Positions 1 through 11,010 of a DNA stretch of 50,620 nucleotides are shown here, one piece after another (position 1 is the stretch's first letter; each line of letters opens with the position of its first letter). A model generated the notes under the pieces. The model made no database searches. It was not told the origin of the DNA and worked only from the letters and a program-made list of their open reading frames with translations. Location: the NCBI GenBank assembly GCA_000252485.1, contig JH610699.1, positions 1 to 50,620 of the forward strand. The letters are read 5' to 3'. This DNA comes from Prochloron didemni P4-Papua_New_Guinea. Lineage in GTDB: Bacteria > Cyanobacteriota > Cyanobacteriia > Cyanobacteriales > Prochloraceae. The position numbers and the translations under genes are program-made.

Positions 1-357
1 AGGGCAGAACTGCCAAAGCGTGGAGAAATTTGGCTTGTGAATTTCGATCCTACCATTGGTGCAGAAATTAAGAAAATACGTCCTGCGGTTATAATCAGTT
101 CAAATGCTGTAGATAAGCTTCCCATAAAACTTATTGCCCCAATTACAAATTGGAAACCATATTTTTCACAAAATTTTTGGCACGTCAAAATTGAACCTAA
201 TACTATGAATGGCTTGACTAAAATTTCTGCAATTGATGCTTTGCAGCTCAGAGGTGTGGATTTACAAAGATTCATTCGCAAATTAGGAGATGTAGCTCCA
301 GTCAAACTTTCAGAAATTTTAGTTGCTATTATTACTGCGATTGAATTTGATACCTAA
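1..357 (+). CDS. MazF/PemK-family toxin, 5' end outside window
   Basis: Frame stays open to base 1 and reads RAELPKRGEIWLVNFDPTIGAEIKKIRPAVII..., typical MazF N-terminus; the ORF track start at 37 is only an internal GTG. Confidence 0.8.
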   Translation, partial: RAELPKRGEIWLVNFDPTIGAEIKKIRPAVIISSNAVDKLPIKLIAPITNWKPYFSQNFWHVKIEPNTMNGLTKISAIDALQLRGVDLQRFIRKLGDVAPVKLSEILVAIITAIEFDT

Positions 358-491
358 AAGATAAAATACAAAATATGAAAATAATATTGAAGAAGATCGC
401 TTTCTTCTTTACCTACAGCTATTTTTCTTAGGAAGAATAGCAAAGATAAGGTGGGCGATGCCCACCCTACGGTTATACTACATCGGATTAA

Positions 492-541
492 ATCCAAAAA
501 TCCCCCCTTCCACAAGGCTTGCCGAAGGAGGGATTTAGGGG
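492..541 (-). terminator. Putative terminator of rbcLXS, built from a dispersed palindromic repeat
   Basis: Minus strand AAATCCCTCCTTC...GAAGGGGGGATTTTTGG: stem plus T-run just downstream of the rbcS stop. Confidence 0.45.
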
Positions 542-560
542 GATATTTTATCGCCTGGCC

Positions 561-896
561 TTAGTAGCGGCTGTTGCTAGGCTTGTGAACGATGAAGCTA
601 AGGGTCTGGCATTGCTTAATGTTGTCAAAGCCAATTACCCGAATGTACGAATTAGAATACTCTGAACGACATTCTCTTACTTCATTTAACACATCCTGAG
701 CGCTGGTAGCTTGAAACAAAGGTAATTTCCACATTGTCCAGTGATGGTCGCTGGGCTTGGGATCTTGCTCAAATTCAACTGCAGGAATGTAGCCTTGGTC
801 GAGGGCGTACTCGATCTGCTTGGCGATTTGCTGGTCGGTTAAGGGGGGCAAGTAGGAGAGAGTTTCGTAACGAAGCTCTTTAGGTAAAGTTTTCAT
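561..896 (-). CDS. rbcS: RuBisCO small subunit
   Basis: [42 protein letters not shown]...; downstream of rbcL-rbcX. Confidence 0.97.
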   Translation of the reverse strand: MKTLPKELRYETLSYLPPLTDQQIAKQIEYALDQGYIPAVEFEQDPKPSDHHWTMWKLPLFQATSAQDVLNEVRECRSEYSNSYIRVIGFDNIKQCQTLSFIVHKPSNSRY

Positions 897-924
897 GTGC
901 TTTTTTCGATTAAATTAACAATGT

Positions 925-1332
925 TTAGCTTTCTGTATCGTTAACATCCAATTCAGAGTTGGAGTTATCTGGCTTAGGTAGATTTTCCGGGTCGGCAGTC
1001 TGGGTCAAACGTTCCAAAAGACCGCGACGCAGTTCCAAGTTAGCCTGCTGAATCCCAGTACTCACCATTTCCGGGAGAAATTCCAGGACGCGATCGCCTA
1101 AGTGTTCCCGCACAATCATAATCCGCAAAACTAACTCTTTATCCTCAGACATGAGACCTTGTAAGTAAGCCTCTCCGTCCTGAATTTTGTTTTTGTCGGA
1201 ATACTGTCTCAACCAAATTGCTTGGCCGGGATTAGTTTCCCCTAGCTGGTTGATGATAGTGCGTACTGCCTGGTAAGTAAGATAACTTTGTAAAACTTTG
1301 GCCGTATCTCGAGCAACTGTTTTGGCATCCAT
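925..1332 (-). CDS. rbcX: RuBisCO assembly chaperone RbcX
   Basis: 135 aa, MDAKTVARDTAKVLQSYLTYQAVRTIINQLGETNP..., between rbcL and rbcS. Confidence 0.95.
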   Translation of the reverse strand: MDAKTVARDTAKVLQSYLTYQAVRTIINQLGETNPGQAIWLRQYSDKNKIQDGEAYLQGLMSEDKELVLRIMIVREHLGDRVLEFLPEMVSTGIQQANLELRRGLLERLTQTADPENLPKPDNSNSELDVNDTES

Positions 1333-1426
1333 TCTTCCTCCCCGTCTCCCTAGAGATTGCTGAGTAGAGTTGTCAATTTTTAAGTATTTATTACTAAGTC
1401 CTTAAAAATTAACAACTAACCCAGAG

Positions 1427-2845
1427 TTAGAGTGTATCCATCGCTTCAAACTCGAACTTGATTTCTTTCCACAGTTCGCAAGCAGCAGCCAACTCTGGAG
1501 ACCAGCGACAAGCTTCCCGGATAACGTCATTACCTTCCCGAGCCAAGCTGCGACCCTCGTTACGAGCTTGAATACAAGCTTCCAAAGCAACCCGGTTAGC
1601 AGTTGCACCGGGAGCATTACCCCAGGGATGACCAAGAGTACCGCCGCCGAACTGCAAGCAGGAGTCGTCGCCGAAAATTTCCACCAGGGCAGGCATATGC
1701 CAAACGTGAATACCACCAGAAGCTACAGGCATTACCCCAGGCATGGAAGCCCAATCTTGGGTGAAGAAAATACCGCGAGAACGATCTTCTTCGATGTAGT
1801 CTTCACGCATTAAGTCAACGAAGCCCATAGTGATGCCCCGCTCCCCTTCCAGTTTACCTACAACGGTACCGGAGTGGAGGTGGTCGCCACCAGACATGCG
1901 CAGACACTTAGCCAAAACCCGGAAGTGCATACCGTGGTTCTTCTGACGGTCGATTACGGCGTGCATAGCACGGTGAATGTGGAGTAGAACGCCATTGCGC
2001 TGACACCAACGAGCCAGAGTAGTGTTAGCAGTGAAACCACCAGTGATATAGTCGTGCATAATGATGGGGGTGCCGATTTCCTTAGCGAACTCAGCCCGCT
2101 CCATCATTTGCTCCAGGGTAGGAGCAGTTACATTGAGGTAGTGACCTTTAATTTCGTTGGTCTCAGCTTGAGCCTTTTCGATCGCCTCTTGGACGAAGAG
2201 GAAGCGATCGCGCCAGCGCATGAAAGGCTGAGAGTTGATATTCTCGTCGTCTTTGGTGAAGTCCAAACCACCGCGCAAACATTCGTAAACTGCCCGACCG
2301 TAGTTCTTAGCAGACAGACCCAACTTGGGCTTAATGGTACAACCTAATAAAGGACGACCGTACTTGTTCAACTTATCCCGCTCAACAGTGATACCGTGGG
2401 GAGGCCCTTGGAAGGTTTTCAGGTAAGCAACAGGGATGCGCAAGTCTTCCAAACGCAAAGCCCGCAAAGCTTTAAAACCAAAAACGTTACCCACAATAGA
2501 GGTCAGCATGTTGGTTACTGACCCTTCTTCAAATAAGTCTAGGGGATAAGCAATAAAAGCAAAAAACTGATTGTCCTCACCGGGGATCGGTTCGATATCG
2601 TAACAACGACCTTTATAACGATCCAGATCTGTCAGTCCGTCGGTCCAAACCGTCGTCCAAGTTCCAGTAGAAGATTCAGCGGCAACCGCTGCCCCTGCTT
2701 CTTCTGGAGGAACGCCCGGTTGAGCCGTGACGCGAAAAGCTGCCAGAAGATCCGTATCTTTGGGAGTGTAGTCGGGGGTGTAATAGGTTAGGCGGTAGTC
2801 CTGTACTCCAGCCTTGAACCCGGCGCTCGATTTGGTTTGTACCAT
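1427..2845 (-). CDS. rbcL: RuBisCO large subunit (form I)
   Basis: 472 aa with [24 protein letters not shown] and [18 protein letters not shown] motifs; GGAGG upstream of ATG. Confidence 0.99.
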   Translation of the reverse strand: MVQTKSSAGFKAGVQDYRLTYYTPDYTPKDTDLLAAFRVTAQPGVPPEEAGAAVAAESSTGTWTTVWTDGLTDLDRYKGRCYDIEPIPGEDNQFFAFIAYPLDLFEEGSVTNMLTSIVGNVFGFKALRALRLEDLRIPVAYLKTFQGPPHGITVERDKLNKYGRPLLGCTIKPKLGLSAKNYGRAVYECLRGGLDFTKDDENINSQPFMRWRDRFLFVQEAIEKAQAETNEIKGHYLNVTAPTLEQMMERAEFAKEIGTPIIMHDYITGGFTANTTLARWCQRNGVLLHIHRAMHAVIDRQKNHGMHFRVLAKCLRMSGGDHLHSGTVVGKLEGERGITMGFVDLMREDYIEEDRSRGIFFTQDWASMPGVMPVASGGIHVWHMPALVEIFGDDSCLQFGGGTLGHPWGNAPGATANRVALEACIQARNEGRSLAREGNDVIREACRWSPELAAACELWKEIKFEFEAMDTL

Positions 2846-3917
2846 CTGGTAATTCCTCCATCAACTAAGGCTTTGTTCTCTGTGCCGAAGAGCGATCTCG
2901 AAGAGATCCGCGAAGAGTGCGCGAGTTGCTTGCTCTCGGTTAGAAACATTTTTACTAAGTTATTTCGCTTCTCGGAAACCCTTGAAGCTATTAGCCAATT
3001 CGACTATTCTTTATTTCGATTTCACATCTTAACACCATTTTCAACTTTTACAAATAATTTTTTTAGATTTTCAATTCAGTTTTTTTTCTCCCCTATTAAT
3101 TAAACTAATACAAACTTCATCTCTAGCTATAAAACTAGGAAAATCTTTACATAGTCAAACAAGCAGGACAAAAGAGGCTGCCACTAACTATTAGCAGCCC
3201 AAACTTACCCCAAGCCAGGGGTTATAAAATTTGTTTTTAAGTCTAATTACCTATTGCAACCAGAATGTATTTGCGTGTAGTCCTATGATAGCTACTATAT
3301 CGATAGATTAGAAAATGAGCATAAATGCTCAGATAAAAGTTTACTTTTCTATCGATATAGCGCTACGCGCAATTCAAAATTCAAAATTCAAAATTCAAAA
3401 TTAGGCTATGACTAGGTTTCAGGCTTTATTAATGTCCTAACCTAAATGCGTAGTGCTATATAGTAGAAAGTGAGCATTATTACTTAGAGAAAGGTTGGTT
3501 TCTGAGCCGCATTATTTTTGGCAACACTTCCCATTTCTACAAACATTGTGGTAGTGGAGTGTAAAATGATGATTGATTAACCACAGATAAACACAGATGA
3601 ACACAGATGGATATCAATGAGATTACTGAAGGGATAACTAAATACTTTGATATTATTCAATTGTTTTTGAGTTTCTGAGATATGGTGGGCGATGCCCACC
3701 CTACAGTTCTCTCTTATCTCTCTCTGCGTCCTCTGTGTCCTCTGCGGTTTTACAAACAGGGCTTACGCAAAATTTGGTTTAAGACACTATAGGTAGTGTG
3801 GTGCGTTACGAACGCACCCTACAATTCTGGGGAAGTTTCTGATTTTTATTTGGGGGCGTGGAGCTTACTTCAGTAGCTATCAACTATCAACTATCAACTA
3901 TCCACTATCCACTAGTG

Positions 3918-4616
3918 TTAGCTTGTATCATTTACCTGCGTATTATTCAAAGATTGCCCTTGAGGGAAAAGAGTAACTAGTAATTTATTGATATAAACTT
4001 TACCAACTATGGGAGTATTTTGCTGTTCTGGGTCAGAGTCCGGTTGGGGGAGATCTTCCTCCACCTGTACTTCTAATTCCTTTGAGTTCGTCGGGGTTTC
4101 TATTGCCGATACTTCTGGCTGAATAATTTCTGCTTCTGGTGAGACAACCTCTTGCTCTACTTTCTCTATAGGGTGATCTACTTCTGTCGCTTCTGCTACT
4201 ATTTTTGGTTCAATTTCCGACTCTTTCTCTGTTTTTACTTCATCTGTTGCAAGTTCTGGAACTGAACGAGATGTATCTCCAATTAAAGAACCTGGAGCCA
4301 CTATTTCTCCTGCAGCAATATTAGCTTTAAAAACTGTCGTAACAGTTCCCACACAAGCATTGCGTCCTACTTTTCCTTCTCCAACAATTAACACTCCCGC
4401 TCCCAAAACTGCACCACTTTCTATTTCAATCGCACCAGTACAAGCATTTAACACCGTTCCCATACCGACACAAGCTCCAGCGCTAATAATAACTTTACAG
4501 TGAGGAGCGGCTTGGATAATGGTTCCAGGAGCTAATGCTACAGAAGGATCTATTGTTACATCGCCACTCACGTAAATGCGATCTTTACTAATAGGTTGAA
4601 CAAGTGGCAAGTACAT
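3918..4616 (-). CDS. ccmN: Carboxysome assembly protein CcmN
   Basis: Hexapeptide-repeat N-terminus, acidic/Pro linker, C-terminal encapsulation-peptide-like GKVYINKLLVTLFPQGQSL; directly downstream of ccmM. Confidence 0.93.
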   Translation of the reverse strand: MYLPLVQPISKDRIYVSGDVTIDPSVALAPGTIIQAAPHCKVIISAGACVGMGTVLNACTGAIEIESGAVLGAGVLIVGEGKVGRNACVGTVTTVFKANIAAGEIVAPGSLIGDTSRSVPELATDEVKTEKESEIEPKIVAEATEVDHPIEKVEQEVVSPEAEIIQPEVSAIETPTNSKELEVQVEEDLPQPDSDPEQQNTPIVGKVYINKLLVTLFPQGQSLNNTQVNDTS

Positions 4617-4995
4617 ATAGCAGTTGACAGTTGATAGTTGACAGTTGATAGTTGATAGCTCCTTCCGTCGAATTCAAAATTCAAAATTCAAAATTCAAAA
4701 TTTAATTCGTGACGAACATCTGGGCTATTATGGCAGAAACTTTCTTGAGCCTTGTTACTCTTGGTTTTTAGCTTGTTATCAATTTTAAGATGATTGTCGA
4801 GTTGATAGTTGATAGTTGACAGCCCACCAAAACTTAAAGCTGTAGGGGTGCTGTCAAAACCAGTTGGGTAGAAGATCTAGTTTTTTCAGACTATTTTAAC
4901 TGCAGGGAGTCAGTCCACTATTGATACTGCTTTTGACTACAGCGATAGAGGCTATGGTGGGCAATGCCCACCCTACTAACAAACTCAAAAGACTA

Positions 4996-7008
4996 CTACG
5001 GTCTTTGGATAATTTTTTCCAAAACCCGACGCTTGGCTTTGGCATCAATTCCTAACAGGCGGATATATTCTCCTTGATGTTCCCTTAAGCAACTTTCCAG
5101 TCCAGCAACTACCTCAGATTCCCGGTTACTGTCAAAGGGAGTACAACTTTGCCAAGAACTGGTCTTAAAGCGGCGTTTATTAGCATGTTCCGTGCCGATT
5201 TTGAAGCCTTGAGCCAGCAGATTGCGAACTTGTTCCATGACTTCCTGACTCAAGCTAGTGCGGTGGGCGACGCTGCTATAATTGCTGGAAGTTCCATTAT
5301 TAGAACTATAACTGGGTGCTGCAGTTGGTGCTGCAGAGCTAGAACCCTGATTTGCCGTATCGACCGGTCTTTGAATAATCTTTTCCAAAACCCGACGCTT
5401 GGCTTTAGGGTCAATTCCCAACAGGCGAACATATTCCCCAGCATGTTCCTGTAAGCACGCTTCCAGTCCGGCTAAAACATCGCTTTCCCGATCGCTATTA
5501 AAGGGAGTGCAGCTCTGCCAAGAACTGGTCTTGAAGCGACGTTTGCTAGCGTGTTCGCTGCCAACTTTGTAGCCTTGAGCTAAGAGAGAGCGCACCTGCT
5601 CTACTATTTCTGAAGTCAAACCACCGCTGCTGATCGCCCCACTAGGTCCGGAAGAACTGCCATAATTGGAACTGGAACTGGTTCCCCTTGCTACACTAGC
5701 GCTTTCACCGGGTCGTTGAATGATTTGTTCGGACACCCGTCGCTTGGACTTGGGGTCGATCGCCAGCAAGCGGATGTATTCTCCAGTATGTTCTGCCAGA
5801 ATTGCTTCTAGATCTCTAATTACTTGACCTTCATTGGTTCCTTGAAGTACTGGTCCACTGAGCCAAGCGCTAGTTTTGAAGCGACGCTTGTTGGCGTATT
5901 CGATACCAATTTTGTATCCTTGAGCCAGACAACTGCGCACTTGTTGAGGAATGCCTCCATTTAAACTAACCGAACCATTGCTACTGTTGCTGGGAGTACT
6001 ATAAGGAGTGTAAGAAGAAGAGCCATTGGAACTGGCAACTTGTGCTTGTTGTCCAGGTCTTTGGATAATGGTCTCCAATACCCGACGCTTGGCTTTAGAA
6101 TCAATTCCCAACAAGCGAACGTATTCTCCAGGGTATTCTGCTATAGTTCGTTGCAATTCCAACATTACTTGGTCTTCTCGCTGACCTGTAATGGTGGGAC
6201 CACTTAACCAAGAACTGGTTTTAAAGCGACGCTTATCGGCATGTTCCGTAGCAATCTTGTACCCTTGAGACAGGAGAGAGCGAACCTGCTCTCGGACTTC
6301 GGCCTGTAAACTGCTCATAGAATCTACTGAATTTGTATAGCTACTACCATTGAGAGGAAACTTAGGACTCTCCTCAAAACTATTTAGTTGATTGCGAATG
6401 GGAGTGATGCACTTGGTATCTTTGGCACACTTATAACCCGCTCGCAAAGCTTCGTTAATTTGGACTACGTGACTGGCAAAATGGCGATCGCTTTCTTGCG
6501 CATCTGGCAGGCGATCGGCTTGTTCCTGGTTGGTAATTATTGCTCCGGAAGGGATGTATTTCCCTGGGGGAATTTCCACATCTTGAATCAGAGCGTGCAT
6601 CATCACAATGCAGCCATTTCCCACCTTGGCATTAAATACCGTGGAACGAAAACCGATAAAACAGTTATTCCCCACGTAAGCGGGACCGTGAATTAGGGCC
6701 ATGTGGGTAATACAGGCTTCCTCGCCGATCCAGACCGAATAATCTTGACCGTCATCTCCTGCCACCCGTCCTTGTTCCAGTCCGTGAATTACAACCCCGT
6801 CTTGAATATTAGTAGCGTCACCAATATAAAAAGGAGTACCTTCATCAGCCCGAATGGAAGTTCCTGGAGCAATTAGCACTCCCGAACCTACAGTCACGTC
6901 CCCAATTAAATTAGAGAATGAATGGACGTAGGCACTTTCATCTATTTGCGGTTCTGCTAAATTTTTCGACCAAGGAGTCGGCGGAGCCGCAGTAGTGCGG
7001 ACTACCAT
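4996..7008 (-). CDS. ccmM: Carboxysome protein CcmM: gamma-carbonic-anhydrase-like domain plus four RbcS-like (SSUL) modules
   Basis: N-terminal left-handed beta-helix, then four repeats of (E)[27 protein letters not shown]...[25 protein letters not shown]. Confidence 0.98.
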   Translation of the reverse strand: MVVRTTAAPPTPWSKNLAEPQIDESAYVHSFSNLIGDVTVGSGVLIAPGTSIRADEGTPFYIGDATNIQDGVVIHGLEQGRVAGDDGQDYSVWIGEEACITHMALIHGPAYVGNNCFIGFRSTVFNAKVGNGCIVMMHALIQDVEIPPGKYIPSGAIITNQEQADRLPDAQESDRHFASHVVQINEALRAGYKCAKDTKCITPIRNQLNSFEESPKFPLNGSSYTNSVDSMSSLQAEVREQVRSLLSQGYKIATEHADKRRFKTSSWLSGPTITGQREDQVMLELQRTIAEYPGEYVRLLGIDSKAKRRVLETIIQRPGQQAQVASSNGSSSYTPYSTPSNSSNGSVSLNGGIPQQVRSCLAQGYKIGIEYANKRRFKTSAWLSGPVLQGTNEGQVIRDLEAILAEHTGEYIRLLAIDPKSKRRVSEQIIQRPGESASVARGTSSSSNYGSSSGPSGAISSGGLTSEIVEQVRSLLAQGYKVGSEHASKRRFKTSSWQSCTPFNSDRESDVLAGLEACLQEHAGEYVRLLGIDPKAKRRVLEKIIQRPVDTANQGSSSAAPTAAPSYSSNNGTSSNYSSVAHRTSLSQEVMEQVRNLLAQGFKIGTEHANKRRFKTSSWQSCTPFDSNRESEVVAGLESCLREHQGEYIRLLGIDAKAKRRVLEKIIQRP

Positions 7009-7036
7009 CTCTCAATTCCTCCTAATATTGATTAAT

Positions 7037-7336
7037 TTATCGATCATCTTTTTTGCTATAAAGCAAGCGATTGTCCACCGTGATGGTATCGATAATGCCC
7101 ACCACCATGGCATCCAGAGGACGTTTGTCCGCGCCGTAATCCTTTCGGGCTGCACCCCCTCTAGTTACCAGGACCCACTCATTAACGCCCGCCCCTACCA
7201 CATCTCCCGCTACTTCGTATTTGTCCAGGGGCTGACCCTCTAGGTCCATAAATTGCAAGAGCAGCAACTTCACTCCCGTGAGATTGGGAGTTTTGTGAGT
7301 ACTAACTACAGTACCGCGCACTTTAGCCACTTGCAT
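7037..7336 (-). CDS. ccmL: Carboxysome shell vertex protein CcmL
   Basis: MQVAKVRGTVVSTHKTPNLTGVKLLLLQFMD..., EutN/CcmL family. Confidence 0.97.
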   Translation of the reverse strand: MQVAKVRGTVVSTHKTPNLTGVKLLLLQFMDLEGQPLDKYEVAGDVVGAGVNEWVLVTRGGAARKDYGADKRPLDAMVVGIIDTITVDNRLLYSKKDDR

Positions 7337-7339
7337 GGC

Positions 7340-7678
7340 TTACACTCTTCTCAGAGGTTGGGGATTGACGCTTTCCCGGAATTGTTCTACCGCTTCCGTG
7401 TAACGAATGGGCAGGACATATTCCAAGTTTTCGTGGGGACGGGCAATAATGTGGTTGGAGAGAACTTTACCCCCATTTACCCGTCTGACGTTGTCAATAC
7501 CTGCGGAAACGGAGGCTTGTACTTCCGATACGTCGCCTCGGACGATAACCGTCACCCGTCCCGTGCCGATTTTTTCATAACCTACCAGGGTGACGCGAGC
7601 TGCTTTAACCATTGCGTCTGCAGCTTCCACCACTGCGGGGAAGCCCAGGGTTTCGATCATTCCTACTGCAATTGACAC
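7340..7678 (-). CDS. ccmK1: BMC-domain carboxysome shell protein CcmK1
   Basis: [57 protein letters not shown]...; short C-terminal extension. Confidence 0.95.
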   Translation of the reverse strand: MSIAVGMIETLGFPAVVEAADAMVKAARVTLVGYEKIGTGRVTVIVRGDVSEVQASVSAGIDNVRRVNGGKVLSNHIIARPHENLEYVLPIRYTEAVEQFRESVNPQPLRRV

Positions 7679-7795
7679 TAATTTTTCCTCCGAAATTTTG
7701 CTGATGGCGATGGGGATTTAATTACTGGACTGCTTGCAGAAGTCGGCAGAAAAAGGATCGAACCGAACATTCGCAAGAGTTTTAGTTTGGTTAGG

Positions 7796-8107
7796 TTAAT
7801 AAGTTCGGAACTGCTCTACTTCTTCCGTGTAGCGAATAGGCAGTACGTACTCCAAGTTTTCGTGGGGACGGGCAATAATGTGAGTAGAGAGGACTTCTCC
7901 GCCGTTGACTCGGTTGGCGTTATCAATGCCTGCGGCTACGGAAGCTTGTACTTCGGAAACATCCCCCCGCACGATAACGGTGACGCGACCGCTACCGATT
8001 TTTTCATAACCTACCAAGGTGACGCGAGCTGCTTTAACCATGGCATCTGCGGCTTCCACTACTGCGGGAAAGCCCAAAGTTTCGATCATTCCTACTGCAA
8101 TTGGCAT
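7796..8107 (-). CDS. ccmK2: BMC-domain carboxysome shell protein CcmK2
   Basis: Start chosen at MPIAVGM (103 aa); the listed ORF has 8 extra N-terminal codons. Confidence 0.95.
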   Translation of the reverse strand: MPIAVGMIETLGFPAVVEAADAMVKAARVTLVGYEKIGSGRVTVIVRGDVSEVQASVAAGIDNANRVNGGEVLSTHIIARPHENLEYVLPIRYTEEVEQFRTY

Positions 8108-8531
8108 TTTTTTCTGTTCCTCCCTCGTCAAGCAAAACTAATTTTAAATCGATCTATCCAAGTATTTTTTCCCACTTTCCCCAACTTTCACCGAAGGCAA
8201 ATTTTTTTTTCCGGGGATCGCTTCCGAGACCTTTGCCATTTTACCCCAACAAGTAGCGATCACACTCGCTAACTTCTTTAATATCTTCTCGATAAAATTG
8301 ACGGGAGTGGCTAGTTTATCAGTCTACCAATTCACTATATGGGACAGGGTCACATTTGACAAGATATTCCATTATGATTATTTTAAATATAGCAGTTAAT
8401 AAAACTTAATGGTTGTAGCGAATCCCGTCTCTTCCATATATCAAACCCTGCTTCTTTACAGGGCTGGTTTTGTTTTATAATTTCTTCATACTGAGTCTTA
8501 TAAGCGTGAGACCGGTCCGGGAAACCCTAGA

Positions 8532-8768
8532 GCGAAAAGGCAAGAGGGGGCGATCGCCTTTCGCAGAAGATGAGAAAAAAAATCGCCACTGTAGCAAAAC
8601 AGCGAGTATAGCCGGGCTAGTTGTCTCAAAAGGATAACTAGGTAAAAATACTCTGATTACAGACTAACCATAAGCAAAAATTAGGAGGTTGATTAGATTA
8701 TCTATGGCAGAAAACTGCTACTAAATGCAAAGGAGAAGCTTAGTCTGGGGTAAGAGCCCAAGACTAAG
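8532..8768 (+). promoter_or_regulatory. Structured leader/intergenic region upstream of ndhF4
   Basis: Two strong stems: GCGAAAAGGC...GCCTTTCGC (8532-8564) and CTTAGTCTGGGGTAAGAGCCCAAGACTAAG (8739-8768) in the 776 bp gap between divergent ccmK2 and ndhF4. Confidence 0.4.
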
Positions 8769-8883
8769 AAAATAAAACCAATTTAGCAAAATAGTTTCCA
8801 TGCTGGTATTGGCACGAGGGTCAAAGAAACGAAAATATCTTGACTTAACAAATCTAATGTTGTAAAAAGATGGGCATTTATAG

Positions 8884-10782
8884 ATGAGCGATTTTCTCTT
8901 CCAGACCTGTTGGTTTGTACCTTTCTATGGTTTAATAGGCGCTATTTTTACCATTCCTTGGTCTGCAGGAATAGTGCGCCGAACGGGTCCGCGACCAGCG
9001 GCTTACTTTAATATCTTCATGACCCTCTTGAGCTTCATCCACGGGTCCATAGCTTTTGCTCACACTTGGAAGCAACCCCCACATGAACTAATCATTCCCT
9101 GGTTAAAGGTGGCATTTCTGGATCTGCCCTTGGCGATCGAAATTTCTCAAGTTAACCTGGGTGCTTTGGAATTGGTCACTGGTATTAGCTTGTTGACTCA
9201 AATCTATGCTCTGGGCTACATGGAAAAAGACTGGTCCTTAGCACGTTTTTACGGGCTGATGGGCTTTTTCGAGGCTGCGTTGGGGGGAATTGCCATTAGC
9301 GATTCTCTGGTTTTGAGTTACGGGCTATTAGAAATTCTCACCTTGTCTACTTATTTGTTAGTGGGATTCTGGTACGCTCAACCCTTAGTAGTGACTGCAG
9401 CGAGGGATGCCTTTTTAACCAAGCGGGTGGGAGATATCTTGCTGTTAATGGGCATTGTCACCCTCTCCAGTTACGGAGCGGGATTTACTTTCAGCGAGCT
9501 AGAAACTTGGGCGCAAGAATCCCCTTTACCTGCTTTCAGCGCAGCTTTATTGGGTTTATCCTTAATTGCTGGTCCTACAGGTAAATGCGCTCAGTTTCCC
9601 CTCAACCTTTGGCTGGATGAAGCGATGGAAGCTCCCAATCCTGCTTCTTTGATGCGGAACTCAGTGGTGGTGTCAGTGGGAGCCTACGTATTGATTAAAC
9701 TTCATCCCGTGTTTACCCTATCCCCAGTATCCAGTGACGCTCTGATTATTATCGGTACAGTGACGGCCATCGGCGCTTCTTTGGTGGCTTTAGCTCAAAT
9801 CGATATTAAAAGAGCCCTGTCCCATTCCACCAGTGTTTTTATGGGCTTAGTCTTCATTGCTGTGGGGCTGGATCAATTGGATATTGCTCTGTTATTGCTC
9901 TTAACCCATGCCATTGCCAAGACTCTTTTATTTACCAGTGTTGGTGGCATGATTCTGAATACCAGCAATCAGAATATCACGGAAATGGGAGGTTTGTGGT
10001 CGAAAATGCCGGCTACTACCGTTGCCTTCGTGGTGGGTTCGGCAGGATTGATAGGTTTGCTGCCTCTGGGTACTTTTTGGACCTTCCGACGTTGGGTATC
10101 TGGATTTTGGGACATTCCTTCCTGGTTGGTACTACTTTTGATGTTAGTCAATGCTTTGACTGCAGTTAACTTAACTCGGGTGTTTCGCCTCGTTTTTCTG
10201 GGAGAACCGCAACCGAAAACCCGCAGAGCCCCAGAAGTGCCCTGGGCCATGGCCGTACCCATTGTGTCTTTGATTATTGTCACTTTGTTAGTACCCTTAA
10301 TGTTGCAGCATTGGCAATTATTGCTCACAACAGAAGGATTGGTCAGAGAAAATAGCGGTTTTTTGGTTCAATTTGCTTTGCCTTTAATTGTCGCTAGTGG
10401 CTTTCTCGGTTTCATAGTGGGTGCCACCATGGAACTGCGTCGAGCTTGGTCAAGACCGATTCAAGTTTACTTCCGCTTTTTACAAGATTTACTTGCCTAT
10501 GACTTTTATATAGATAAGATATACAACTATACTATTGTCTGGGCAGTGGCTACGTCATCTAAGTTGACCTCTTGGTTCGACCGTTATGTAGTGGACGCGG
10601 TAGTTAATTTAGCGGGACTGGCAACGATTTTTAGCGGTCAGGGTTTGAAGTATAACGTTTCCGGTCAATCTCAGTTTTACGTGCTGACTATTTTGCTGGG
10701 AGTGGGTTTGCTTTTGACTTGGTTTGTAGCGACCGGTCAGTGGTCGGTAGTTATTGATTACTGGGCTTCTCTCATCAATTAG
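8884..10782 (+). CDS. ndhF4: NDH-1MS' subunit NdhF4 (NADH dehydrogenase subunit 5 family)
   Basis: 632 aa membrane protein of the NuoL/NdhF family; type-4 call from following ndhD and CupB-type gene. Confidence 0.88.
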   Translation: MSDFLFQTCWFVPFYGLIGAIFTIPWSAGIVRRTGPRPAAYFNIFMTLLSFIHGSIAFAHTWKQPPHELIIPWLKVAFLDLPLAIEISQVNLGALELVTGISLLTQIYALGYMEKDWSLARFYGLMGFFEAALGGIAISDSLVLSYGLLEILTLSTYLLVGFWYAQPLVVTAARDAFLTKRVGDILLLMGIVTLSSYGAGFTFSELETWAQESPLPAFSAALLGLSLIAGPTGKCAQFPLNLWLDEAMEAPNPASLMRNSVVVSVGAYVLIKLHPVFTLSPVSSDALIIIGTVTAIGASLVALAQIDIKRALSHSTSVFMGLVFIAVGLDQLDIALLLLLTHAIAKTLLFTSVGGMILNTSNQNITEMGGLWSKMPATTVAFVVGSAGLIGLLPLGTFWTFRRWVSGFWDIPSWLVLLLMLVNALTAVNLTRVFRLVFLGEPQPKTRRAPEVPWAMAVPIVSLIIVTLLVPLMLQHWQLLLTTEGLVRENSGFLVQFALPLIVASGFLGFIVGATMELRRAWSRPIQVYFRFLQDLLAYDFYIDKIYNYTIVWAVATSSKLTSWFDRYVVDAVVNLAGLATIFSGQGLKYNVSGQSQFYVLTILLGVGLLLTWFVATGQWSVVIDYWASLIN

Positions 10783-10955
10783 CAATTATCAATTAGCAAT
10801 TATCAATAAATTCCTATGTTTATTGGTAATTGCTCTTTAAATATCTGGATTCATCCCCGTTCATCTGTGTTCATCTGCGTTCATCTGCGGTTCAAACAAC
10901 CAACAACAAACTATGATTGAATGAATACTATGATTGAAAATAGCAGCCAAAATTA

Positions 10956-11008
10956 ATAAACAACAAACAACAAACAACAAACAACAAACAACAAACAACA
11001 AATAACAA
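10956..11008 (+). repeat. Heptamer array (AACAACA)n forming the ndhD4 leader
   Basis: aacaaacaacaaacaacaaacaacaaacaacaaacaacaaataacaaac ends directly at the ndhD4 ATG; period 7. Confidence 0.95.
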
Positions 11009-11010
11009 AC

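Noticed and set aside
452-472. GTGGGCRATGCCCACCCTAC palindromes (also 3684, 4954, 12558, 15751, 32095, 32231, 37872)
   Set aside because: Real repeats, but I could not define element ends or an insertion footprint, so no separate claim is made.
1402-2864. ORFs overlapping rbcL on both strands (1402-1716, 1568-1813, 2054-2347, 2676-2864)
   Set aside because: Shadow frames of rbcL; no family-like sequence.
3561-3610. Direct repeats of cacagatgaacacagatg / ttcatctgcgttcatctgcgg type (also 10858, 22805, 25118)
   Set aside because: Widespread low-information bacterial/cyanobacterial repeat; no local significance beyond the repeat density already noted.
8100-8131. Extended CcmK2 start (MTREEQKK)
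   Set aside because: MPIAVGM is the conserved start; the extra codons overlap the ribosome-binding region.
5149-8272. Plus-strand ORFs 5149-5454, 6388-6696, 6995-7243, 7253-7675, 7787-8272
   Set aside because: Antisense to ccmM/ccmL/ccmK; 7253 and 7787 resemble each other only because ccmK1 and ccmK2 are paralogues.
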